Positions 1 to 8,241 of a stretch of 64,000 nt of DNA are shown piece after piece (within the stretch, counting starts at the first letter, position 1; every line of letters begins with the position of its first letter). A program made the translations under genes and the position numbers. A model generated the notes under the pieces. It made no database searches. It saw only the letters and a list, made by a program, of their open reading frames with translations, and was not told the origin of the DNA. This DNA comes from Clostridium sp. D43t1_170807_H7 (GTDB lineage: Bacteria; Bacillota; Clostridia; Clostridiales; Clostridiaceae): the NCBI RefSeq assembly GCF_015555905.1, contig NZ_JADNLK010000011.1, positions 59,642-123,641 of the forward strand, written 5' to 3'.

Positions 1-1
1 A

Positions 2-79
2 GGATTTAATGTTTCTGATGAAGTATTTACTGTAGAGCAAGGTAGCAAAGAACTTTTAAGGGTATTATTAAAAAAATAA
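2..79 (+). CDS. ECF transporter ATPase, C-terminal end (partial)
   Basis: The window opens inside a reading frame that ends with 25 readable residues (GFNVSDEVFT, later LLRVLLKK) and a TAA. This fits the tail of an energy-coupling factor ATPase (EcfA), because ecfT follows directly and the ecfA-ecfA-ecfT-truA-rplM-rpsI order is the usual end of the ribosomal-protein cluster in Firmicutes. The catalytic part lies outside the window, so the call rests on position and the short tail only. Confidence 0.6.
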   Translation, partial: GFNVSDEVFTVEQGSKELLRVLLKK

Positions 80-169
80 TTTAACAAATAATAAGGTTGT
101 TTTGAAGATAATATTTTAAAATTTATACAATTTGTTTAGTTAAAAATATATGAAAGAGAGAAGTTTAAT

Positions 170-967
170 ATGATTAAAGATATAACTATAGGTCAATATA
201 TACCAGGTGAATCTTTTATACATAAACTAGATCCAAGAACAAAGATATTAATTTCATTTTTATTTATAATAAGTTTATTTATTGTTGATAAATTTGTGGG
301 ATATATATTTGTTGTAGCATTTTTAGCTTTGGTGGTTTATATTGCAAAGATATCTCCAAGATATCTTTATAAAGGATTAAAGCCTGTATTCTTATTAGTA
401 GCATTAACTGCTATATTAAATATTTTTATGCTTAGAGATGGGAGATTGATTTTTCATCTTGGATTTATAAAAATCTATGAATCAGGAATAAGAACTGCAT
501 TTTTTATGGCAATGAGATTAATACTTCTTATAATGGGAACTTCAGTTTTAACATTAACAACATCTCCTATAGAATTAACAGATGGAATAGAAAGGCTATT
601 AAGACCTATCGGAAAAGAAATTGCACATGAGTTAGCTATGATGATGACAATCGCGCTAAGATTTATACCTACGCTTATAGATGAGACTGATAAAATAATG
701 AAAGCACAAAAAGCCAGAGGGGCTGATTTTGAAACTGGTGGATTAGTAAAAAAAGCAAAAAGTTTAATACCTTTACTAGTACCATTATTTATTAGTTCAT
801 TTAGAAGAGCTGATGAACTTGCTATGGCTATGGAAGCAAGATGTTATAGAGGGGGAGCTGGTAGAACTAGAATGAAAGTTTTAAAGTTCACTTCTAAGGA
901 TTTTATTGCATTTGGAGTTTTCGCATTATTATTTGCAAGTACTCTTATTGTTAGATTTGCAATTTAA
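170..967 (+). CDS. ecfT: Energy-coupling factor transporter transmembrane protein EcfT
   Basis: This 265-residue integral membrane protein is the T component shared by ECF vitamin transporters. It couples the two EcfA ATPases to exchangeable substrate-binding S components. Seen: HKLDPRTKI near the N terminus, four to five hydrophobic segments, and the cytoplasmic region with AQKARGADFETGG and MAMEARCYRGG, the two Ala-Arg-Gly/Ala-Arg-Cys signatures that contact the ATPases. GAGAGAAG precedes the ATG. The gene lies downstream of an EcfA end and upstream of truA, matching the conserved Firmicutes order. Confidence 0.95.
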   Translation: MIKDITIGQYIPGESFIHKLDPRTKILISFLFIISLFIVDKFVGYIFVVAFLALVVYIAKISPRYLYKGLKPVFLLVALTAILNIFMLRDGRLIFHLGFIKIYESGIRTAFFMAMRLILLIMGTSVLTLTTSPIELTDGIERLLRPIGKEIAHELAMMMTIALRFIPTLIDETDKIMKAQKARGADFETGGLVKKAKSLIPLLVPLFISSFRRADELAMAMEARCYRGGAGRTRMKVLKFTSKDFIAFGVFALLFASTLIVRFAI

Positions 968-992
968 TAATTTGAATAAAAAAGGTGATAAG

Positions 993-1727
993 TTGAATAA
1001 TATAAAATTAACTTTAGAGTATGATGGAACTAATTATTATGGTTGGCAAAAGCAAAAAGGAATGAAAACAATACAAGGAGAGATAGAAGAGGCTCTCTTT
1101 CTTGTTACTAAGGAACCTTGTGAGGTAACAGGAAGTTCTAGAACAGACGCAGGAGTTCATGCTAAAGGGTTTGTTGCTAACTTTAAAACAAATAGTAAAG
1201 TGCCTCCAGAAAGATTTAGAGAGGCACTAAATGTTAAATTACCTAATGATATAGTTGTGATTAAATCAGAAAAGGTGGAAAATGATTTTCATGCTAGGTA
1301 TTGTGCTAAAGGTAAAACATATGAGTATTACATATTAAATGATCAGGTACCTTCAGCATTGATGAGAAATCAAGTGTATCATTATAAATATGATTTGGAT
1401 ATCGAATTAATGAAGGAGGGGGCAAGACAATTTATTGGGACTCATGATTTTGCTGCATTTAAAACGCAAGGAAGTTCAGTAAAAGGAACTATAAGAACTA
1501 TTTTTGATGTAAAAGTAGAGAAAACAGAAAAAATTATAAAAATTTCTGTAAGTGGTGATGGTTTTTTATACAATATGGTTAGAATAATAGTTGGGACCTT
1601 AATAAATGTTGGAAGAGGAAAGACTCCAGCCAGTTCTATATCAGATATAATAGCCCAAAAAGATAGAACACTAGCAGGTGATTGTGTTCCACCTAATGGC
1701 TTGTTACTGAAAGAAGTGTATTATTAA
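993..1727 (+). CDS. truA: tRNA pseudouridine(38-40) synthase TruA
   Basis: TruA converts uridines 38-40 of the tRNA anticodon arm to pseudouridine. The 244-residue protein has KLTLEYDGTNYYGWQ at the start and the catalytic-aspartate motif SSRTDAGVHA around residues 48-57. I chose the TTG at 993 because AAAGGTGAT lies 5-12 bases upstream and the protein then starts at the family position. The longer frame opening at 906 would run back into ecfT without its own ribosome binding site. It overlaps nothing and follows ecfT by 25 bases, so it is probably cotranscribed. Confidence 0.95.
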   Translation: MNNIKLTLEYDGTNYYGWQKQKGMKTIQGEIEEALFLVTKEPCEVTGSSRTDAGVHAKGFVANFKTNSKVPPERFREALNVKLPNDIVVIKSEKVENDFHARYCAKGKTYEYYILNDQVPSALMRNQVYHYKYDLDIELMKEGARQFIGTHDFAAFKTQGSSVKGTIRTIFDVKVEKTEKIIKISVSGDGFLYNMVRIIVGTLINVGRGKTPASSISDIIAQKDRTLAGDCVPPNGLLLKEVYY

Positions 1728-1746
1728 AAAAAATTAATAAAAATTG

Positions 1747-1775
1747 TTGACACGCCCGTAAGCGTGTATTATAAT
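1747..1775 (+). promoter_or_regulatory. Consensus sigma-A promoter of rplM-rpsI with a palindrome in its spacer
   Basis: TTGACA (1747-1752), exactly 17 bases, then TATAAT (1770-1775): a perfect vegetative promoter. The spacer holds an inverted repeat, ACACGC (1750-1755) and GCGTGT (1762-1767), overlapping the -35 box. It starts the rplM-rpsI operon. Confidence 0.85.
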
Positions 1776-1797
1776 TTATTTTGTTTGTTAGAATAAT

Positions 1798-1860
1798 TTA
1801 TGTACGAAAGGCCACGAGCCCCGAGGTCTTGACATAAATGTTATACATATGAGGTATAAC
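1798..1860 (+). ncRNA. Ribosomal protein L13 leader RNA
   Basis: The 5' untranslated region of rplM contains TTATGT (1798-1803) pairing with ACATAA (1832-1837) around the GC-rich segment GGCCACGAGCCCCGAGG. A second hairpin follows, GTTATAC (1840-1846) with GTATAAC (1854-1860). This matches the position and general form of the L13 leader of Firmicutes, where the operon is autoregulated by its own protein. The family assignment is from memory of the consensus, not a covariance search. Confidence 0.7.
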
Positions 1861-1889
1861 GATAAATGTAAGTTCAGGGAGGGAAAAAC

Positions 1890-2324
1890 ATGAAATCATA
1901 CATTGCAAAAGCACAAGAAGTTGAAAGAAAATGGTATGTTGTTGATGCTGCTGGTAAGCCACTAGGAAGAGTTGCTAGCCAAGTTGCTTCAATATTAAGA
2001 GGAAAGAATAAGCCAACATTTACACCAAATGTTGACTGCGGAGATTTCGTAATAGTTATCAATGCTGAAAAAGTTGTTTTAACTGGTAAGAAGTTAGATC
2101 AAAAAATGATGAGAAAGCACAGCTTATATCCAGGTGGATTAAAAGAGACTCCATATAGAGAAGTATTAGCTAAGAAGCCTGAATTCGCTTTCGAAGAAGC
2201 TGTTAGAAGAATGCTTCCAACAGGAGTATTAGGAAGAAAAATGCTTAAGAAGTTAAAAGTATACCAAGGTGCTGAGCACGAACACGCAGCTCAACAACCA
2301 GAAGTACTTGAATTAAAGTACTAA
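1890..2324 (+). CDS. rplM: 50S ribosomal protein L13
   Basis: A 144-residue early assembly protein of the large ribosomal subunit. Seen: [17 protein letters not shown] near the N terminus, [11 protein letters not shown] in the middle and [19 protein letters not shown] toward the C terminus, all standard for L13. GGGAGGG precedes the ATG. It is the first gene of the rplM-rpsI operon, with rpsI 26 bases downstream. Codon choice is the tight, highly expressed type seen in the other ribosomal genes here. Confidence 0.99.
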   Translation: MKSYIAKAQEVERKWYVVDAAGKPLGRVASQVASILRGKNKPTFTPNVDCGDFVIVINAEKVVLTGKKLDQKMMRKHSLYPGGLKETPYREVLAKKPEFAFEEAVRRMLPTGVLGRKMLKKLKVYQGAEHEHAAQQPEVLELKY

Positions 2325-2350
2325 TACAGGCTCGGGAGGAGGAATAAAAA

Positions 2351-2743
2351 ATGGCAAAAGTTCAATACATGGGTACTGGAAGAAGAAAAAAATCAGTTGC
2401 AAGAGTTAGACTTGTACCAGGAAACGGTAAAGTTGTTATCAATAACAGAGAAATCGAAAATTTCTTTGGTTTAGAAACTTTAAGAATGATCGTTAACCAA
2501 CCATTAGTTTTAACTGGAACTAAGGATAAATTTGACGTATTAGTTAACGTTCACGGTGGTGGATTCACAGGTCAAGCTGGAGCTATCAGACACGGAATAA
2601 CAAGAGCTTTAATTAAATCAGATGAAAACTTAAAATCTGAATTAAAGAAAGCTGGTTTCGTAACAAGAGACCCAAGAATGAAAGAAAGAAAGAAATACGG
2701 TCTTAAGAAAGCAAGAAGAGCTCCACAATTCTCTAAGAGATAG
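2351..2743 (+). CDS. rpsI: 30S ribosomal protein S9
   Basis: A 130-residue protein whose C-terminal tail reaches the P-site tRNA in the small subunit. Seen: [15 protein letters not shown] at the N terminus, [19 protein letters not shown] in the middle, and the conserved end [12 protein letters not shown] strong GGGAGGAGG site precedes the ATG. It is the second gene of the operon and is followed by an intrinsic terminator at 2772-2806. Confidence 0.99.
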   Translation: MAKVQYMGTGRRKKSVARVRLVPGNGKVVINNREIENFFGLETLRMIVNQPLVLTGTKDKFDVLVNVHGGGFTGQAGAIRHGITRALIKSDENLKSELKKAGFVTRDPRMKERKKYGLKKARRAPQFSKR

Positions 2744-2771
2744 TTTGGATCTTTCAAGCGAAAGACTTATC

Positions 2772-2806
2772 AAAAGCTTTGGAATGTTTATTCCAAGGCT
2801 TTTTTT
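2772..2806 (+). terminator. Intrinsic terminator after rpsI
   Basis: The AAAGCTTTGGAAT arm pairs with ATTCCAAGGCTTT across a 4-base loop, followed by a T tract. It ends the rplM-rpsI operon. Confidence 0.9.
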
Positions 2807-2882
2807 GCTATTTAATTAAATAAAAAATTAATAACAAATAAATGGTGTAAATTAGCATGAAATATATTTTAGTAAAAATTTA

Positions 2883-2939
2883 TATTAAATCTATGTTAAA
2901 AAATGTTGAAATCTATTAACAAATGTTAAATTTTATTGT
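2883..2939 (+). promoter_or_regulatory. Phased TGTTAA-type repeats upstream of the Na/phosphate symporter (possible PhoP site)
   Basis: Hexamers recur exactly every 10 bases: TGTTAA 2894, TGTTGA 2904, TATTAA 2914, TGTTAA 2924, TATTGT 2934, with a weaker TATTAA at 2883. On the other strand this is TTAACA, which resembles the TTAACA-like direct repeats bound by PhoP of the phosphate response in Firmicutes. The gene downstream is a phosphate symporter, which fits. AT richness makes chance repeats likely enough that this is only a candidate. Confidence 0.4.
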
Positions 2940-3004
2940 AAACTTAACGTTATAAAAGTTTTATAAAAATATATAAAATATACAAGAGTGAAGGAGAATA
3001 AATC

Positions 3005-4618
3005 TTGGATACGTTAATGACAATAATCAAGTTGTTAGGTGGATTAGGACTATTTATCTACGGAATGAAGCTAATGGGTGATGGCCTAGAAAATGCTGCG
3101 GGAGAAGGATTAAAGAAGATACTAGAAAAAGTAACTAAAAATCCTATAGTAGCAGTAATTGTAGGTGCAGTAGTTACTATGGTTATTCAAAGTAGTAGTG
3201 ATACAACTGTAATGGTAGTTGGATTTGTTAATGCAGGATTAATGAATTTAGCACAAGCAGCTGGAATTATTATGGGGGCTAATATAGGAACAACTATTAC
3301 AGCTCAATTAGTTGCATTTAAATTAGATGAAATAGCGCCAGTTTTCGTTTTTGTTGGTGCTATGATGGTAATGTTCGTAAAAGGTAAGAAAAGAAAAGAA
3401 ATAGGTAACATAATATTAGGTTTCGGTATACTATTTGTTGGTATGGGAACAATGAGTGGCGCAATGAAGCCATTAACAACATTACCTATGTTCCAAGAGA
3501 TACTTACAACAGTAGGACAACATTGGTACTTAGGAGTAATAGCAGGGGCTTTAATTACAGCAGTATTACAAAGTTCATCAGCTACTACAGGAATATTAGT
3601 AGCATTAGCTACTGCAGGTGCATTAAACATTAATCAAGCACTGCCAATAATTATGGGTTGTAATATTGGTACTTGTATAACAGCAATGCTTGCAACAGTG
3701 GGTACAAATAAAACAGCACATAGAGCAGCTATGTTACATTTAATATTTAATGTTGTTGGTACATTATTATTCTTACCAATAATAATACCAGGTTTCTTAG
3801 GTGATTTTGTTTCATATTTTACAGGTGATGTAAAGAGACAAATAGCTAATGCACATACAATATTTAATGTAGTTAATACATTAGTAATGGTACCTTTAAT
3901 TCCGATATTATGTAAAATTGTAGAAAAAATAATACCGGGTGAAGATGATGAAAAGGTAGGACCTAAATATATTGATGATAGATTATTAGAAACTCCGGTA
4001 ATTGCAGCTGGACAAGTTCTAAAAGAAACTATAAGAATGGCTAATAAAGCTAAGTTAAGTTTAGAATTAGCTATGGATTCATTTATTAAGAATGATGAAA
4101 GTTTAGCTGAAAAAGTTTATGAAAATGAAGAAGTAATTAATAACCTTGAAGAATGTATAACTACATACTTAGTTAAACTTTCTAAGTGTGAATTATCAGA
4201 TAAAGAAAAAAATATAGTTGCATCTACATTCCATATAGTAAATGATATAGAGAGAATAGGAGATCATGCTGAAAATCTTGCAGATTTAACTATTCAAAAA
4301 ATAAATAAAAAGTTACAATATAGTGAAGAGGCTATTAGTGAAATAACTAATATGTATCAAACTACACTGAAGGCATTAGATGTATCAATTGATAGTTATG
4401 CTGATAGAGATGTAAACAAAGCTAATGAAATAACTAATATTGAAGCAGAAATAGATAAACAACATAAGAGATATAGAGACCTACATATAAAGAGATTACA
4501 TGAAGGTACTTGTAATGCTTATGCAGGAGCAATCTTCTTAGACTTACTAAGTAACTTAGAAAGAATAGGAGATCATTCAACAAATATAGCTGAAATAGTT
4601 ATTGAAAATAATGCATAA
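3005..4618 (+). CDS. Na+/phosphate cotransporter family protein with C-terminal PhoU domain
   Basis: A 537-residue NptA/PNaS-type carrier predicted to import phosphate with sodium. The membrane part (about 1-320) holds two repeats marked QSSSDTTV and QSSSATTG, the family's QSSS signatures in inverted topology, each followed by an MGANIGT / MGCNIGT motif. Residues of about 340-535 form a PhoU-like helical domain with two ERIGDHAENLA / ERIGDHSTNIA motifs. The TTG start at 3005 is preferred because AAGGAG lies about 8 bases upstream; an in-frame ATG at 3017 is the alternative. The gene is monocistronic, with phased repeats upstream and a terminator downstream. Confidence 0.92.
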   Translation: MDTLMTIIKLLGGLGLFIYGMKLMGDGLENAAGEGLKKILEKVTKNPIVAVIVGAVVTMVIQSSSDTTVMVVGFVNAGLMNLAQAAGIIMGANIGTTITAQLVAFKLDEIAPVFVFVGAMMVMFVKGKKRKEIGNIILGFGILFVGMGTMSGAMKPLTTLPMFQEILTTVGQHWYLGVIAGALITAVLQSSSATTGILVALATAGALNINQALPIIMGCNIGTCITAMLATVGTNKTAHRAAMLHLIFNVVGTLLFLPIIIPGFLGDFVSYFTGDVKRQIANAHTIFNVVNTLVMVPLIPILCKIVEKIIPGEDDEKVGPKYIDDRLLETPVIAAGQVLKETIRMANKAKLSLELAMDSFIKNDESLAEKVYENEEVINNLEECITTYLVKLSKCELSDKEKNIVASTFHIVNDIERIGDHAENLADLTIQKINKKLQYSEEAISEITNMYQTTLKALDVSIDSYADRDVNKANEITNIEAEIDKQHKRYRDLHIKRLHEGTCNAYAGAIFLDLLSNLERIGDHSTNIAEIVIENNA

Positions 4619-4620
4619 AA

Positions 4621-4649
4621 AAGAAGCCAAAAGGGCTTCTTTTTTTTCA
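4621..4649 (+). terminator. Intrinsic terminator after the Na/phosphate symporter
   Basis: AAGAAGCC (4621-4628) pairs with GGCTTCTT (4634-4641), followed by a T tract. Confidence 0.92.
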
Positions 4650-4739
4650 AAATTTATGAATGGTAAGAAATATATCAAGTATAATAAGTTGAAAAGTTAA
4701 ACATAATAAAGGTGATATTAAAATAATGGAGGATATGTC

Positions 4740-5435
4740 ATGAAGAAAGTAATTGTTGCTATTATTACATGTCTACTTATTGTTACTTATATAATACCAG
4801 TTAATGCATTTGCTTTTGATAATTCGAATAAAGTTATTTTGATTGATCCAGGTCATGGAGGAATTGATGGCGGAGCAAAATCTAAAGCAGGAACTATTGA
4901 GAAGGATATAAATTTACAAATTTCATTAAAGTTAAGAGATAATCTTGAAGAAAAGGGATATAAGGTATATATGACAAGAGATGAGGATGAAGGGCTTTAT
5001 CAAAAGGGTAATACTATTAAAGAAAAGAAGAGAGAAGATTTAAATAGAAGAGTTGAAATGAAAAAAGAAACAAATTGTGATATATTTGTTTCAATTCATC
5101 AAAATATGTTTCCACAAAGTAAATGTTATGGAGCACAAGTATGGTATGCTTCAAATGAAAATAGTTATAATTTAGCTACAATTGTTCAAGAGTCAATAAA
5201 AGAATCTGTTAAGGATAATAATAAAAGGGTAGCAAAGCCAGCTGCTGAAGCATATTTAATTTTAAGAGATAAATATGAAGGTGCTTCAATATTAGTAGAA
5301 TGTGGCTTTTTATCAAATCCAGATGAAGAGTCTAGATTAAAAAGTGATGAGCATCAAAATTTGATAGTTGAAGGAATATCAAATGGAATTGATAAGTATT
5401 TTGATGGTGATATAAATAAGACTGTAGAATCATAG
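4740..5435 (+). CDS. cwlD: N-acetylmuramoyl-L-alanine amidase CwlD (spore cortex)
   Basis: A 231-residue exported Amidase_3 enzyme. CwlD removes the peptide side chain from muramic acid so that muramic-delta-lactam of spore cortex can form. Seen: signal peptide of about 25 residues ending VNAFA; zinc ligands in LIDPGHGG (His), TIEKDIN (Glu) and SIHQN (His); catalytic Glu in VECGFLSNPDEE. Length and the place just after rplM-rpsI match cwlD of Bacillus and Clostridium, with the symporter gene inserted between. GGAGG precedes the ATG. A general vegetative amidase is the alternative. Confidence 0.85.
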   Translation: MKKVIVAIITCLLIVTYIIPVNAFAFDNSNKVILIDPGHGGIDGGAKSKAGTIEKDINLQISLKLRDNLEEKGYKVYMTRDEDEGLYQKGNTIKEKKREDLNRRVEMKKETNCDIFVSIHQNMFPQSKCYGAQVWYASNENSYNLATIVQESIKESVKDNNKRVAKPAAEAYLILRDKYEGASILVECGFLSNPDEESRLKSDEHQNLIVEGISNGIDKYFDGDINKTVES

Positions 5436-5599
5436 TAATTTCCTAGGAAATAGATAGAATATTTATATAGTAATAGAATAAATTATAAAGCCGACTTATA
5501 TCGACCTTATAATTTATAGAGCAATCTATAATCTTAATCTTGTAAAAAATGTAATAAAATAATAAACTAAAATTATAAAAATGAAAAGGGGGATCACCA

Positions 5600-6442
5600 A
5601 TGAGAGAAATACATATATCAGAAATTATTAGCACGGTAAGAGAGTTATGTATAGAATCAAACTATTATTTATCAAGTGATGTAAAGGAAGCTTTATGCAA
5701 AGCTAAAGAAAATGAAACATGGCCATTAGCAGAAAATGTTTTAGATCAATTAATATTAAACTCTAATATTGCCAAAAAGGAAGATATGCCAATATGTCAA
5801 GATACAGGTATGGCATGTGTATTTGTGGAAATTGGACAAGAAGTACATATAGTTGGTGGATTATTACAAGATGCTATTAATGAGGGGGTTAGAAGAGGAT
5901 ATGATGAAGGTTTTCTAAGAAAATCAGTAGTTAAGGATCCTATCCATAGAGTTAATACAAAGGATAATACACCTGCTATTATTTATTATGATATAGTACC
6001 TGGTGATAAGATTAAGATTACAGTAGCACCTAAAGGATTTGGATCTGAAAATATGAGTAGGATAAAGATGCTTAAACCTTCTGATGGATTACAAGGGGTA
6101 AAAGATTTTATAATTGAAACTGTGAAATTAGCTGGACCTAATCCATGTCCTCCAATAGTTGTTGGGGTTGGAATTGGAGGTACATTTGATAAGGCTGCTT
6201 ATTTAGCTAAGAAGGCATTGATTAGACCTTTAAATAAAAGAAACCAAGACAAATTTTATAGTGATTTAGAAGAGGAATTATTAGAGATTATAAATAAGTT
6301 AGGAATAGGACCACAAGGTTTTGGTGGGAAGACAACTGCCTTAGGATTAAATATAGAAACGTATCCAACTCATATTGCAGGATTACCTGTTGCAGTTAAT
6401 ATTAACTGTCATGCCACAAGGCATAAGGAAAGAGAAATATAA
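5600..6442 (+). CDS. Fumarate hydratase, class I, alpha subunit (TtdA/FumA-like)
   Basis: A 280-residue N-terminal half of an iron-sulfur (class I) hydro-lyase that interconverts fumarate and malate; L-tartrate dehydratase is a close relative. Seen: DMPICQDTGMACVF with the first cluster cysteine, GPNPCPPIVVGVGIGGTFD with the second, and VNINCHATRH with the third, giving the three cysteines of a 4Fe-4S cluster. AAAGGGGGA precedes the ATG. The beta-subunit gene follows after 12 bases. Substrate cannot be settled between fumarate and tartrate by sequence alone, but fumarate is usual in clostridia. Confidence 0.88.
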   Translation: MREIHISEIISTVRELCIESNYYLSSDVKEALCKAKENETWPLAENVLDQLILNSNIAKKEDMPICQDTGMACVFVEIGQEVHIVGGLLQDAINEGVRRGYDEGFLRKSVVKDPIHRVNTKDNTPAIIYYDIVPGDKIKITVAPKGFGSENMSRIKMLKPSDGLQGVKDFIIETVKLAGPNPCPPIVVGVGIGGTFDKAAYLAKKALIRPLNKRNQDKFYSDLEEELLEIINKLGIGPQGFGGKTTALGLNIETYPTHIAGLPVAVNINCHATRHKEREI

Positions 6443-6454
6443 GGGGGATATGAA

Positions 6455-7015
6455 ATGATTAAAAGTATAAATACGCCTTTAACTGAAGAGATTACAACTG
6501 GATTAATAGCTGGAGATAGTATTCTATTAACTGGAACTATATATACGGCTAGAGATGCAGCTCATGGTAGATTAATTAATTTATTAAATGAGGGAAAAGA
6601 ACTTCCTATAAATGTGAAAGATGAAATTATATATTATGTTGGGCCTACACCAGAAAAACAAGGACAAGTCATCGGATCAGCAGGACCAACAACTAGCTAT
6701 AGAATGGATAGTTATGCTCCTAGACTTTTAGACTTAGGATTAAAAGGAATGATAGGTAAAGGAGCTAGGAATGAAGAAGTAATAGATGCAATTAAAAGAA
6801 ATAAAGCAATTTATTTTGGGGCAATAGGAGGAGCTGGAGCTTTAATAAGTAAATGTATAACTTCATGTGAAGTAATTGCATATGATGATTTAGGTGCTGA
6901 AGCTATAAGAAAATTAGAAGTAAAAGATATGCCTTTAGTTGTTATTATTGATTCTAAAGGAAATAATTTATATGAAATAGGAAAAAATGAATATTTAAAT
7001 AGTATTAATAAATAA
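6455..7015 (+). CDS. Fumarate hydratase, class I, beta subunit (TtdB/FumB-like)
   Basis: A 186-residue C-terminal half of the split class I fumarase. Seen: SILLTGTIYTARDAAHGR, YVGPTPEKQGQVIGSAGPTTSYRMD and GAIGGAGAL, the substrate-binding loops of this family. The two genes are adjacent and translationally spaced for equal expression, as needed for the heterodimer. A terminator follows at the stop codon. Confidence 0.88.
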   Translation: MIKSINTPLTEEITTGLIAGDSILLTGTIYTARDAAHGRLINLLNEGKELPINVKDEIIYYVGPTPEKQGQVIGSAGPTTSYRMDSYAPRLLDLGLKGMIGKGARNEEVIDAIKRNKAIYFGAIGGAGALISKCITSCEVIAYDDLGAEAIRKLEVKDMPLVVIIDSKGNNLYEIGKNEYLNSINK

Positions 7016-7041
7016 AAAAGCGGTTTAATCCGCTTTTTTTA
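7014..7041 (+). terminator. Intrinsic terminator after the fumarase operon
   Basis: AAAAAAGCGG pairs with CCGCTTTTTTT over a TTTAAT loop. It overlaps the stop codon of the beta subunit. The A-rich left arm may also serve the convergent yitT gene. Confidence 0.9.
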
Positions 7042-7068
7042 AAATTTATAGAGTATTAATAAGATAAC

Positions 7069-7926
7069 TTAAATACTTTGGAATCCCTTACCTTTAACTT
7101 CAGAGACATCAATTATAGTAATAAATGCTTTAGGATCGATTCTAAGAATTTTATTCTTTAAACTTATCATTTGTGATGTAGTTACTGCAACATATAAAAG
7201 CTTCTTTTGGTTATGAGTATAGCCACCTTCAGCCATAAGAGATGTAATACCACGATTCATATCTTTAATGACATAAGTTATTATATCTTCTTCTTTTTCA
7301 GTTAAAATAAGAAGAAGTTTTTTACTAGTAAATCCACTTAAAACTTTATCTAATATAGTGCTTGTAATAAACAGAGATATAAGAGTATATAAAGCTTTAG
7401 GTAAACCAAAAATACAGGCTGCTACAGTTACTATAATTAAGTTAAATCCAAATCCAACTTTACCTATATCAAGATTAGAATATTTCTTTCTTATAACCAT
7501 GGTGATTATGTCAGTTCCTCCAATAGAACCATTTCTAAAGAATATTAACCCATAACCGATTCCACTAAAAACACCACCATATATGCAATATAATAATGTA
7601 TCATCAACTTGAACTAATGAAGATAAAGGCTTGGTTATCATTAATGCTGTTGAAAAAGAAATCATTCCTATTGCAGTATAGATAGTAAATCTTTTACTAA
7701 GAAATTTATAGCTTACAAGAAATAAGGGAATATTAAGTATAAATACAGTAATACCTGATGGAATATTCCATAGGTATTGAAGGATTAGTCCTATACCTGT
7801 TACTCCGCCGCTTAGTAATCCAGCGTTAGATAAGAATAAATTTACTCCTAGAGAGGAGATAAAACATCCTATTATAATTACTACAACATCAACATAAAAA
7901 CTTTTACTTTTAAATAAATCTTTCAT
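7069..7926 (-). CDS. YitT family membrane protein (DUF161 plus DUF2179)
   Basis: A 285-residue protein with about five membrane segments in residues 10-200 (DUF161, with GLLSGGVTGIGLILQY and RNGSIGGTDIITM) and a soluble C-terminal DUF2179 domain (about 215-270, with GITSLMAEGGYT). The family is widespread in Firmicutes and its biochemical role is not established. AGAGGTAA precedes the ATG on the minus strand. It is a single gene, convergent with the fumarase operon. Confidence 0.88.
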   Translation of the reverse strand: MKDLFKSKSFYVDVVVIIIGCFISSLGVNLFLSNAGLLSGGVTGIGLILQYLWNIPSGITVFILNIPLFLVSYKFLSKRFTIYTAIGMISFSTALMITKPLSSLVQVDDTLLYCIYGGVFSGIGYGLIFFRNGSIGGTDIITMVIRKKYSNLDIGKVGFGFNLIIVTVAACIFGLPKALYTLISLFITSTILDKVLSGFTSKKLLLILTEKEEDIITYVIKDMNRGITSLMAEGGYTHNQKKLLYVAVTTSQMISLKNKILRIDPKAFITIIDVSEVKGKGFQSI

Positions 7927-8183
7927 AATATTACCTCTGTATAGATATATCTATAGTCATCATAAAGATTATATATTAAAAAGTAAACTATGTTAAGTGA
8001 TTTATTAACTTACTTTTTAATAAAATAAAAGGATTTATTTTAGGAATAATAAGGAATAATAATTCTCTATAAATAATTATTATAGATAAATAAAGAAAAA
8101 GATAGTAATTAAATGAAATAGTATTTTTTTTTCTATATTTTGATTTCTATTTTGTTTTACAAGAATAAATAGCAATATTATAA

Positions 8184-8212
8184 TTGACAATATATTGTGT
8201 GAGAGATATAAG
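8184..8212 (+). promoter_or_regulatory. nrdAB promoter
   Basis: TTGACA (8184-8189), 17 bases, TATAAG (8207-8212). The start site would be near 8219, leaving a leader of only about 23 bases before the GTG of nrdA. The preceding 250 bases (7927-8183) are AT-rich and show nothing else recognisable. Confidence 0.8.
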
Positions 8213-8231
8213 CATGTACAACATATAGTGG
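8187..8231 (+). promoter_or_regulatory. Tandem NrdR boxes
   Basis: Box 1 is ACAATATATTGTGT at 8187-8200. Box 2 is ACAACATATAGTGG at 8218-8231, whose complement reads CCACTATATGTTGT. Both fit the NrdR consensus of roughly ACAnTATATnTTGTGT. Their centres are 31 bases apart, three helical turns, as known for NrdR sites upstream of ribonucleotide reductase genes. Box 1 covers the -35 region, and box 2 covers the transcription start and touches the Shine-Dalgarno GTGGAGG. Repression by NrdR when deoxyATP is high is inferred. Confidence 0.8.
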
Positions 8232-8241
8232 AGGAATAAAA

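Noticed and set aside
906..992. Extended N terminus of truA from an ATG inside ecfT
   Set aside because: It would overlap ecfT by 62 bases and add residues foreign to TruA; the TTG at 993 has the ribosome site.
3304..3630. Open frame of 108 codons antisense to the phosphate symporter
   Set aside because: Mirror of repeated Ala/Thr/Gly codons of a membrane protein; no start signal.
5439..5452. Perfect palindrome ATTTCCTAGGAAAT after cwlD
   Set aside because: Short, no T tract and no link to a regulator; can occur by chance. An AT-rich inverted repeat at about 5484-5516 nearby is likewise unassigned.
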